Shown here: in pieces, positions 48,659 through 55,724 of the stretch
How the letters are laid out: each line of letters starts with the position of its first letter
Numbering within the stretch: the first letter of the stretch is position 1
From: Armatimonas rosea
GTDB lineage: Bacteria; Armatimonadota; Armatimonadia; Armatimonadales; Armatimonadaceae
Assembly (NCBI RefSeq): GCF_014202505.1
Contig: NZ_JACHGW010000003.1
Span: forward strand, 744,001 to 808,000
DNA length: 64,000 bases
Reading direction: 5' to 3'
Made by a program: the position numbers and the translations under genes
The notes under the pieces: model-generated
What the model was told of the DNA's origin: nothing
What the model saw: only the letters and a program-made list of their open reading frames with translations
Databases searched by the model: none

Positions 48659-49843
48659 ATGACTTACGATGTGATTGTTGTGGGAGCCGGGCCGGGCGGG
48701 GCGACCTGTGCCTGGAAGTGCGCCGCGCTGGGCCTAAAGGTCCTAATTGTAGACCGTGCCCCCAGCCTGCCGCGCTACAAGCCCTGTGGCGGGGGGATTC
48801 CTTCGTCGCTGGTGCGCCATGTGGAGGGGCTAGAGCCCGAGAAGTTCGCCGACCTGACGGTCACCAAGCTACGCCACACCTGGCGCGGAAAGTCTCCCGT
48901 GCTTGCGGAGATGACCTGTAGCAACGGCGAGCCCGCACAGGTCTGGATGGTGCAGCGCCCACGTTTTGATACCTACCTGGTCGAGAAAGCGCAAGCCGCC
49001 GGCGCGGAGCTAAAACTGGGCGTCAAGGTCAGCGATGTCACGGTCGCGGCTGACTCGGTGACGGTCACGGCAGGCGACGAGAGCTGGACAGCGCGCTACG
49101 TGGTCGGGGCCGATGGTGCTAAGGGGATCGTGGGCGCACGGGTCGGGCTCCGGCTGGGCAAGCGCTGGGGAATTGCCCGCGAGGTGGAGATCCCCTATGC
49201 CCCCCCCGCCTCCGCAAGCGGGGGAGCGGAGATCTTGATGGATGCCTGCTACCTCGACTACGGCTCCGTGAAGAACGGCTACGCCTGGATCTTTCCCAAG
49301 GCGGGCTACCTCTCGGTGGGAGCGGGGATGCTGGTGCCGCGCCAGCCAAAGGCCGAGCAGAATGTCGGCAAGATCCTCATGGACGCGATCCACACGATGC
49401 TGGGCTCGGTTGGGATGACCTACCCCGAGGGGGCGGAGGCTCCCAAGCTCTGGGCGCACCCGATCCCGTTCTGGACCGGCATGGAGCCCCTCGCCACCAA
49501 AGACGGCCGCGTCTTGCTGGTCGGGGATGCGGCGGGAGTCGTCCAGCCGCTCTTTGGCGAGGGAATCCAGTACGCCGTCCGCACGGGCAATATCGCCGCC
49601 CAGCACCTGGCGAGCAATACCACGCAGAGCTACACCGCGGCCGTCCGCGAGGAGCTTGCCGGCGAGTTCGATGCCGCACTCCGGGTCGGGAAGGTGTTTC
49701 ATAAGACGCCCTATCTCTCCTACCGCCTTGGTGTCAAGAACCCCGCGGGCACCAAGCTGGTCGGGCGGCTCATGTCCGGCGAGGTCTCGCTGGAGCACCT
49801 AGAGCAGCGTATCTACGACAAGCTCAAGAACCCATTTAAATGA
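48659..49843 (+). CDS. Geranylgeranyl reductase family FAD-dependent oxidoreductase
   Basis: 394 aa. FAD-binding Rossmann start (VIVVGAGPGGATCAWKCA), RYKPCGGGIP (family signature), the YVVGADGAKGIVG motif, and the second FAD motif GRVLLVGDAAGVVQPLFGEG with QYAVRTGNIAAQ. Homologues saturate geranylgeranyl chains of chlorophyll, archaeal lipids or quinones. With no chlorophyll genes seen, an isoprenoid quinone or lipid substrate is more likely. No clear Shine-Dalgarno lies between the hairpin and the ATG. Confidence 0.9.
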   Translation: MTYDVIVVGAGPGGATCAWKCAALGLKVLIVDRAPSLPRYKPCGGGIPSSLVRHVEGLEPEKFADLTVTKLRHTWRGKSPVLAEMTCSNGEPAQVWMVQRPRFDTYLVEKAQAAGAELKLGVKVSDVTVAADSVTVTAGDESWTARYVVGADGAKGIVGARVGLRLGKRWGIAREVEIPYAPPASASGGAEILMDACYLDYGSVKNGYAWIFPKAGYLSVGAGMLVPRQPKAEQNVGKILMDAIHTMLGSVGMTYPEGAEAPKLWAHPIPFWTGMEPLATKDGRVLLVGDAAGVVQPLFGEGIQYAVRTGNIAAQHLASNTTQSYTAAVREELAGEFDAALRVGKVFHKTPYLSYRLGVKNPAGTKLVGRLMSGEVSLEHLEQRIYDKLKNPFK

Positions 49844-49858
49844 CAATTCCTCGTATCC

Positions 49859-49875
49859 CCCCCGCTGGACGGGGG
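49859..49875. repeat. C5G/CG5 interspersed hairpin
   Basis: CCCCCG-CTGGA-CGGGGG within a G/C run, in the spacer before the NUDIX gene and ending 15 nt before its ATG. It could mask that gene's translation start. Confidence 0.55.
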
Positions 49876-49890
49876 CTGGGGGGGCGCTAA

Positions 49891-50382
49891 ATGCCCTACA
49901 CACCGATTCTGGCCACGCTTGGCTATGTGCTCTCGCCCGACCGCCAGCAAGTGCTGCTGATCCACCGCAACGCCCGACCCGAAGACCCGGCATTGGGTAA
50001 GTACAACGGGCTGGGAGGGAAGCTCGAACCCACCGAGGATGTCGCGGCGGGGATGAAGCGTGAGCTCCTTGAGGAAGCGGGGATTGAGGCGACCGAGCTG
50101 GTTCTGCGGGGGACGATCTCCTGGCCGGGATTTGGTAAGAACGGCGAGGACTGGTTTGGGTTTATCTTTATCATCACCGCGTTCACCGGCGATATTGGTG
50201 CGGGCAACGACGAAGGCTCGCTGAGCTGGCAGCCACTCGCAAGCCTGCTAAATGGGGAGCTCCCACTCTGGCCGGGCGACAGGCACTTTCTGCCGCTGGT
50301 CTTTGATAGCGACCCGCGCCCGTTTCATGGGGTCATGCCCTACGAGGGCGGACAGGCCCTCTCCTGGAGTTTTACACGATGA
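49891..50382 (+). CDS. NUDIX hydrolase (MutT-like)
   Basis: 163 aa. The Nudix box is complete (GGKLEPTEDVAAGMKRELLE followed by EAG; pattern Gx5Ex7REUxEExGU). Upstream is VLLIHRNARPEDPALGKYNG, typical of 8-oxo-dGTP diphosphatases. Its stop overlaps the next start by 4 bp (ATGA), opening a four-gene overlapping run. Confidence 0.92.
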   Translation: MPYTPILATLGYVLSPDRQQVLLIHRNARPEDPALGKYNGLGGKLEPTEDVAAGMKRELLEEAGIEATELVLRGTISWPGFGKNGEDWFGFIFIITAFTGDIGAGNDEGSLSWQPLASLLNGELPLWPGDRHFLPLVFDSDPRPFHGVMPYEGGQALSWSFTR

Positions 50383-51242
50383 GCCCGATTATCTGCCGCT
50401 GGCAGGCGCTTCCCTGGCTGGTTGCCTTTGACCAAGGTGTCACCGAGCTGGAGACGACCCTGGATCTCAATAAATCCCACTGCACGGTGGCACTAAGCGA
50501 GGCGGGGGTGCAGCTCCCCGACGGTCCGCGGGTGGCCTGGGACGCGGTGAAAGAAGTGGCGGACCACGACACGGGCTGCTTCACGGTCACCGACGACGGT
50601 AAGCTGGAGCGGGCGTATATTTTTTCTCCCACGACGCGGCGTGCGGTCTCGCTCTGGGGGCAGCCCGACGGTGCCCCGACCGTGCTGGTGGCGGGCTTTC
50701 CGATGCACCGCACCAAGCATGTCGACCCCTGGGAAGACACGCAGAAAAAGCTCGCCGCGTGCCAGCCGATCACGGGGCGCGTGCTGGACACCTGTATGGG
50801 CCTCGGCTACACCGCGATCGGAGCCGCCCAGACCGCCGCCCATGTCACGGTGATCGAGCTGGACCCCGGTGTGGAGGCGATGGCGGCGAAGAACCCCTGG
50901 TCGGAGCCACTGTTTACCAAGTCCAATATCACGCGAAAGAGTGGCGATGCATTTACCGTCCTCAAGGAGCTCTCCGACGCGGCCTTCGATCTGATTGTCC
51001 ACGACCCTCCGACCATGCAGCTCGCCGGCGATCTCTACTCTGGCGCGTTCTACCGAGAGGCATTTCGGGTGCTCTCCAGGCGTGGGCGGCTCTTTCACTA
51101 CATCGGGGACCCCAACTCCAAGCACGGCGCGACGGTCACCCGTGGCGTGGTCAAGCGCCTGCATGAGGCGGGCTTTGCGGCGGTGACCAGCGCGGCGGAT
51201 GCCTACGCGGTGGTTGCCTGGAAGGAAAAGCCCCGGCGGTGA
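50379..51242 (+). CDS. Predicted SAM-dependent methyltransferase (COG2521-like)
   Basis: 287 aa. The N-terminal roughly 110 residues are an uncharacterised beta-rich region (LDLNKSHCTVALSEAGVQLP; GCFTVTDDGKLERAYIFSPT). A Rossmann methyltransferase core follows: motif I GRVLDTCMGLGYTAIGAAQT, acidic VTVIELDPGVE, motif IV FDLIVHDPPTMQLAGDLYSG, preceded by RTKHVDPWEDTQKK. The family was described mostly from archaea as predicted methyltransferases; substrate unknown. It overlaps its neighbours at both ends by 4 bp. Confidence 0.85.
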   Translation: MSPIICRWQALPWLVAFDQGVTELETTLDLNKSHCTVALSEAGVQLPDGPRVAWDAVKEVADHDTGCFTVTDDGKLERAYIFSPTTRRAVSLWGQPDGAPTVLVAGFPMHRTKHVDPWEDTQKKLAACQPITGRVLDTCMGLGYTAIGAAQTAAHVTVIELDPGVEAMAAKNPWSEPLFTKSNITRKSGDAFTVLKELSDAAFDLIVHDPPTMQLAGDLYSGAFYREAFRVLSRRGRLFHYIGDPNSKHGATVTRGVVKRLHEAGFAAVTSAADAYAVVAWKEKPRR

Positions 51243-51694
51243 GCGCGAGCGAGCTAGAGGCCTATCTCCACGAGCATATCCCCCTGACCGCCGCGATGGC
51301 GCTCCGCGTGCTCCAGTGCGATGAGACAGGGATAGTGCTGGCCGCGCCGCTTCCGCCCAACTCCAACCACCGGGGGACGGTCTTTGGGGGGAGCCTGGCG
51401 TCGCTGGCGACCCTGGCGGCGTGGGCGGTGGTGCACACGGGGCTGCGCCGAGCCGACATCACGGCGCGGGTCGTGGTGCAGTCTAGCCAGATCGAGTATC
51501 TCTTGCCCGCAACGGGAGAGTTTGTCGCCACCTGCGCTGCCCCCAGCGAGGCCGAGTGGAGGCGTTTCTTGGCGATGGTGACACGCAAGGGCCGCGGACG
51601 GCTGACCCTGGCGGTCGAGGTGGTGAGCGAGGGCGTCGTCGCGGCGCGGCTCACCGGAAGTTTTGTAGGAGCACACTACGATGGCAGTCTCTAA
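51239..51694 (+). CDS. YiiD C-terminal-like putative thioesterase
   Basis: 151 aa from GTG 51239 (GTGA overlap). Hotdog-fold signature: MALRVLQCDETGIVLAAPLP, NHRGTVFGGSLASLATLAAW, VVVQSSQIEYLLPATGEF. YiiD_C proteins are thioesterase-like; substrate unknown. It is the third gene in the overlapping NUDIX operon. Confidence 0.88.
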   Translation: MSASELEAYLHEHIPLTAAMALRVLQCDETGIVLAAPLPPNSNHRGTVFGGSLASLATLAAWAVVHTGLRRADITARVVVQSSQIEYLLPATGEFVATCAAPSEAEWRRFLAMVTRKGRGRLTLAVEVVSEGVVAARLTGSFVGAHYDGSL

Positions 51695-52019
51695 GCGGGG
51701 AATGCGCACGCTCAGAGTGGACGGAGTGGACTATCTCTGGAAGATAAAGCGTGATGAAGATCACCTCGATGAAAACCTGAACGTTGTTGTCATTCCCGAG
51801 AGCGGGGGAGCGATCCTCACGATTGATCTTGGTGCGCCTCGGCCAAATCGTGCGACCTCGGTTGTGGCTCTTCCCGATGGCTCAAGCTACACGAAGACCG
51901 TTCCCCACGCCATTGCCACACCAGGGCGGGTTGCGGAGGCGATCCAAAAGGCACGAGTGGCCGGGTGGTTGCCCGAACAGGGCGGTGGACCGTTTACCGT
52001 GGTGCTAGAGCAGGACTAA
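51681..52019 (+). CDS. Conserved hypothetical protein
   Basis: 112 aa. It overlaps the thioesterase by 14 bp and is the last gene of the operon. It begins MAVSKRGMRTLRVDGVDYLW, a pattern seen in small uncharacterised proteins, then beta-rich segments (LNVVVIPESGGAILTIDL) and a C-terminal helix (TPGRVAEAIQKARVAGWLP). It ends convergently on proB with a 15-bp overlap. Confidence 0.75.
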   Translation: MAVSKRGMRTLRVDGVDYLWKIKRDEDHLDENLNVVVIPESGGAILTIDLGAPRPNRATSVVALPDGSSYTKTVPHAIATPGRVAEAIQKARVAGWLPEQGGGPFTVVLEQD

Positions 52020-53105
52020 GTTGTCGCGGTGGACCGCTTCATCGCCGAAGGTATAGCCCAGCACGTGGGCGATCTGGCGCGAGGAGCGTCCCTTGAGCTG
52101 GCGAAGCTCATCGGCGCTGTAGGCCGCCAGCCCCACCGCCAGTGCAGAGCCATTGGGGGCTAGGAGCTTTATGGCGTCCCCGCGGTCAAAGCTCCCCTCA
52201 ATCTCGGTGATGCCCACAGGAAGCAGGCTAGCCCCGCCTTGTCGGAGCCGGCGAACCGCACCCGAGTCGACGTGCAGGACACCTTGGGGGCGCTCTGCCA
52301 GGAGCCAGCGCTCGCGGCTCTCTCGGCGCGTAGCGAGGGGCAGGATCGTGGTGCCAAGCGGCTCTCCCGCGACAATCCGACACAGGATATTAGGAGTCGT
52401 GCCTGGTGCGATCACGGTAGTCGTCCCGCTCTGCCCGGCGAGCTGCGCGGCCTGGAGCTTGGTGGTCATCCCCCCCGTTCCCAGAGCGCTCCCGCTCCCC
52501 CCCGCCATCGCAAAGTGGCTCTCGTCGAGGTGCTCGATCACCGCGAGAAACTGCGCCTCGGGATTGCTGCGCGGGTCGGCGGTGTAGAGCCCAGAGATAT
52601 CGGAGAGAATAATCAAGAGATCCGCATCCGTGAGGTTCGCGACCAGCGCCGAGAGGTTGTCGTTGTCCCCGACCCGGATCTCGTCGGTGGCGACCGTGTC
52701 GTTCTCATTGACAATGGGCACCACTCCCGCAGCGAGCAGGGCATCGAGGGCATCGCGGGCATTGAGATAGCCACTGCGCCGCGCCAGGTCGCCGCGGGTG
52801 AGCAGGACCTGTCCCACGGTGTGCTCGTAGATGGCAAAGAGCTCGGCCCAGAACTGCATCAGCCGGGTCTGCCCGATCGCGGAGAGCATCTGCTTCCCCG
52901 CGATATGGGGGGGGAGCTTGGTAAAGCCCAGCGCCTCCCGTCCCGCCGCCATCGCCCCCGACGACACCAGGGTGATCTCGTGTCCCGCCTCCAAAAGCTC
53001 CGCTGTCTGCGCGGCAATGCTCAGCATCGCCCGCCGCGAGAGCCGAGTTCCCCCTCCCGTGAGAGTTGAGGTCCCTAGCTTGATGACAATTCGTTTTCCG
53101 CTCAC
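52005..53105 (-). CDS. proB: Glutamate 5-kinase
   Basis: 366 aa from GTG 53105. First step of proline synthesis: ATP-dependent phosphorylation of glutamate. Kinase domain (IVIKLGTSTLTGGG, VSSGAMAAGREALGF, PIVNENDTVATDEI, GNDNLSALVANL-like GDNDNLSALV, LIILSDISGLYTADPRSNP, GTGGMTTKLQAAQLA) and a C-terminal PUA domain (DSGAVRRLRQGGASLLPVG). proA is not adjacent. The GTG start overlaps the SPL gene stop by 4 bp. Confidence 0.97.
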   Translation of the reverse strand: MSGKRIVIKLGTSTLTGGGTRLSRRAMLSIAAQTAELLEAGHEITLVSSGAMAAGREALGFTKLPPHIAGKQMLSAIGQTRLMQFWAELFAIYEHTVGQVLLTRGDLARRSGYLNARDALDALLAAGVVPIVNENDTVATDEIRVGDNDNLSALVANLTDADLLIILSDISGLYTADPRSNPEAQFLAVIEHLDESHFAMAGGSGSALGTGGMTTKLQAAQLAGQSGTTTVIAPGTTPNILCRIVAGEPLGTTILPLATRRESRERWLLAERPQGVLHVDSGAVRRLRQGGASLLPVGITEIEGSFDRGDAIKLLAPNGSALAVGLAAYSADELRQLKGRSSRQIAHVLGYTFGDEAVHRDNLVLL

Positions 53106-53890
53106 CGTGCGGCTATCGTACCACGTGGCGGGGAGGGGAGCAGGCCTGCCTCCCAGAGTGCTGTTTCTACCTCAAGGCGGTGGGCGTGGGTGAGAAAGTG
53201 CTCCCAGCCGCGCTCGGTGTAGAGCTGGCGGAGCTCGGTCTCCTTGAGGTGGAAGTTCATTCCTCCCACCCAGGCCTCGGGGAAGACGGGAGCGAGCAGG
53301 CGGGCGAGGCGCTTGGGAGTGCAGGGCAGGAGCGGAGCAACCGAGGCACTGACCGCAATTCCCGCTTCGTGTAGCTCCTTCGCGGCCTTGAGACGGCGGG
53401 AGATCGACGGTGCCCGGGGCTCGAAGACCTTGCGGACGATGTCGCTGTCGGTGGGGATCGAGAAGCCGACAGTCAGGCTCTCCCCAAAGCGCTGGAGGAG
53501 CTCGATATCGCGGGTGATGTGGGGCGAGCGGGTCTGGATATGCAGGTGGGCGGGCGCGGCCATGAGCAAGACCTCCAGGCAGGCACGGGTCAGGCCCAGG
53601 CGCCGCTCCAGAGGCTGGTAAGGGTCGGTCGCCGATGAAAAAAAGACGCGCTGGCCGGTGACCTTGCGGCTCTCTTTTTGGAGGGCATCGACCGCGTTTT
53701 TCTTCACCTCCACCCACTGCCCCCACGCCGCGCGTTTCTGTGGGTCTTCGTAGACAAACTCGCTGGCGTAGCAGTACGCGCAGCCAAACAGACAGCCGCG
53801 GTAGGGATTGATGGTGATATCAAAGGGAATCCGCCCCGGGTTTTTCTGGCGCGTGACCACGGAGCGGACCTCGATCTCGGTGATGAGCAC
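53102..53890 (-). CDS. SPL-family (Rv2578c-like) radical SAM protein
   Basis: 262 aa from GTG 53890. The radical SAM motif is GCLFGCAYCYA (CX3CX2C), followed by QRVFFSSATDPYQPLERR, HIQTRSPHITRD and LTVGFSIPTDSD, matching the spore-photoproduct-lyase-related family common outside spore formers. Substrate unknown, although the family is often near DNA-repair genes. TATACT ends 6 nt before the GTG. It is coupled to proB. Confidence 0.9.
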   Translation of the reverse strand: MLITEIEVRSVVTRQKNPGRIPFDITINPYRGCLFGCAYCYASEFVYEDPQKRAAWGQWVEVKKNAVDALQKESRKVTGQRVFFSSATDPYQPLERRLGLTRACLEVLLMAAPAHLHIQTRSPHITRDIELLQRFGESLTVGFSIPTDSDIVRKVFEPRAPSISRRLKAAKELHEAGIAVSASVAPLLPCTPKRLARLLAPVFPEAWVGGMNFHLKETELRQLYTERGWEHFLTHAHRLEVETALWEAGLLPSPPRGTIAAR

Positions 53891-53896
53891 GCCGCT

Positions 53897-53902
53897 AGTA
53901 TA
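53897..53902 (-). promoter_or_regulatory. -10 hexamer of the SPL-proB operon
   Basis: TATACT ending 6 nt before the GTG start at 53890. Confidence 0.5.
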
Positions 53903-54343
53903 TCAAACGGGCGTTTGTTTTGCTGGGAAAAAATACGCGCGTGCCTCGGGCAGGAGAAGTGTCCCCGCTACCAGGAGTCCAAAGACCGCCCCGATACACT
54001 GGTTGGTCGCGTAGAGGCCGTAGGGAATCATAAGCTTGGCCGGGGGATGGGGGAGCACCCAGATAAGGCGAAGGGCGTAGTAGAACCCACCCACGACGCC
54101 CACGAAATACGACCATTTCTTCCTCTCATAGAGCCGCCCCGAGAGCAAGACGGGGTAGAGAAAGGCAGTCAAGCCTGTCAGGAGAATCAGCCAGAACTTG
54201 GTCAGGATCGCGGTGATCACGACCAGGAGAAAGCTGAGACAGGCATAGAGAAAGAGGAGTGTTGCGGCGTTCTTGACCGGCTGTGGGGCGCTCTCCATGA
54301 GGGCGCGAATCTCTTCTGGGCTTTTGGTGGGGGGAGTGGGCAT
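53903..54343 (-). CDS. Small polytopic membrane protein
   Basis: 146 aa, not recognised. A Pro-rich cytosolic start (MPTPPTKSPEEI) is followed by four hydrophobic segments (TLLFLYACLSFLLVVITAIL; FWLILLTGLTAFLYPVLLSG; FVGVVGGFYYALRLIWVL; CIGAVFGLLVAGTLLL). No transport or enzymatic motif is visible. Confidence 0.75.
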   Translation of the reverse strand: MPTPPTKSPEEIRALMESAPQPVKNAATLLFLYACLSFLLVVITAILTKFWLILLTGLTAFLYPVLLSGRLYERKKWSYFVGVVGGFYYALRLIWVLPHPPAKLMIPYGLYATNQCIGAVFGLLVAGTLLLPEARAYFFPAKQTPV

Positions 54344-54361
54344 GGACAGGCTCGTTTTTGT

Positions 54362-55606
54362 CTATTTTACAGCAGGAATGACATAGGGGCCTTTGGGAAT
54401 CACCGCCAGGGTCGCCGTCTTTGGGAGCCGGGCAAGTGCTTCGTCCATGCTCCCCACGGCATCGATATGGCAGCCACGGAGCTCAGTGGCGCGGGCGGGC
54501 TCGGTGACCACGATCACCTTGTGCTGGCGGCACGCACGGGCGAGCATCTCCACCTGCCACTGGTCGGGGAGGGGTGTCCAGCCGGGCGCACTCATTCGTG
54601 CTACCAGGACGTCTAGGTCGGGGTTGGTCTCCAGGGTCTCCCGGAAGTGGGCGCTCCCGATTCCCTCTTGCATCTCGGCGGCGATAATCACGGTGCCACC
54701 AGGGCGGACAATGGGGTAGGCCCCCACAATCCCCTTGACCACTTGGTAGAACGTCGCATCGAGCGGGTAGCCGCCGCCGCTGGTGACACAGGCATCCACA
54801 AAATCCGGGATCAGAGGGCGTGCTTGCTGGGCCACAAACTCCGTCCCGCGCCGCCAGTCGTCGATCCAGTGCCCACAGAAAACCCCTGTGACCCGCCGCT
54901 GCTCATCCAGGGTGACATCACAGATCAGATCCGCGGGGGCCAGGGCGGCGATCGCGGTGTTCTCCTCATGGACGGGGTTGTTGTCTAGCATCCCATTGCG
55001 GGCGTTCTCGTGCTCCAGGAACTGCGGCGAGTGCCAGGCCTGGATGGTCGCGCGCCCCGCCACCCCCGGCATCACGAGCTTTCGTCCCCCGGAGTACCCC
55101 GCCATAAAGTGCGGCTCGATCAGCCCGACGGTGATCTTAAGCTCCGCATCGAGCCAGTGTGTGTCCAGAAAGACCTCCAGGCCCTGCGGGCTCGTGCCCA
55201 CAAAACGGTTGGTCATGGGATCGTCGCAGTCATGGTCCACCACCCGAATCCCGCTGTGCAGGAGCTTCTCCCCGAGCAGATCAAGGTGCTCTTGGGGCGT
55301 GCTGGCGCGGTGGGTTCCTGTGGCGATCAAGACCGTGATCTGGGGTAGGGGAATGCCAAGGAGCGGAATTATTTGGCTTAAAATTAGCGTATTGGGAACA
55401 GGACGGGTAAAGTCGCAGATCACAATACAGGCGGAGTTTTTCCCACGCGCCTTCTCGGGGAGCTGGGCGGCGAGCAGTGCCTCCCGGACAGCCTGCGCGG
55501 GGTTTTCGAGAGGGGGAGCCGGCGAGAGCCCGAGCTGGTGCTGTACCCTGTGGTGTGTGAAATCGACAGGAAGTCCCGCTCTGCCGTAGTCCAGACGGAT
55601 GGTCAT
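54362..55606 (-). CDS. larA: LarA-like nickel-pincer racemase/epimerase
   Basis: 414 aa from ATG 55606, typical for LarA. Motifs: VICDFTRPVPN, VLIATGTHRASTPQEHLDLL, HDCDDP, GLIEPHFMAGYSGGRKLVMP, GVAGRATIQAWHS, DVTLDEQRRVTGVFCGHW. LarA-type enzymes invert 2-hydroxy acids with a nickel pincer cofactor made by LarB, LarC and LarE, none of which is in this window. The frame extends upstream to 55792, but TACAAT ending 7 nt before 55606 and family alignment fix the start. Confidence 0.9.
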   Translation of the reverse strand: MTIRLDYGRAGLPVDFTHHRVQHQLGLSPAPPLENPAQAVREALLAAQLPEKARGKNSACIVICDFTRPVPNTLILSQIIPLLGIPLPQITVLIATGTHRASTPQEHLDLLGEKLLHSGIRVVDHDCDDPMTNRFVGTSPQGLEVFLDTHWLDAELKITVGLIEPHFMAGYSGGRKLVMPGVAGRATIQAWHSPQFLEHENARNGMLDNNPVHEENTAIAALAPADLICDVTLDEQRRVTGVFCGHWIDDWRRGTEFVAQQARPLIPDFVDACVTSGGGYPLDATFYQVVKGIVGAYPIVRPGGTVIIAAEMQEGIGSAHFRETLETNPDLDVLVARMSAPGWTPLPDQWQVEMLARACRQHKVIVVTEPARATELRGCHIDAVGSMDEALARLPKTATLAVIPKGPYVIPAVK

Positions 55607-55613
55607 AGGGCCT

Positions 55614-55619
55614 ATTGTA
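55614..55619 (-). promoter_or_regulatory. -10 hexamer of larA
   Basis: TACAAT ending 7 nt before ATG 55606; no Shine-Dalgarno present. Confidence 0.55.
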
Positions 55620-55724
55620 GGGTGGCCCGGCCCATCCGACCAGAAGTTTGGGTGAAAATTTAAGGCGTGACTGCCAATAATACGAGGGAGCCCGCATGTC
55701 GGGGCACAAGGTAGGTTTGGAGTA

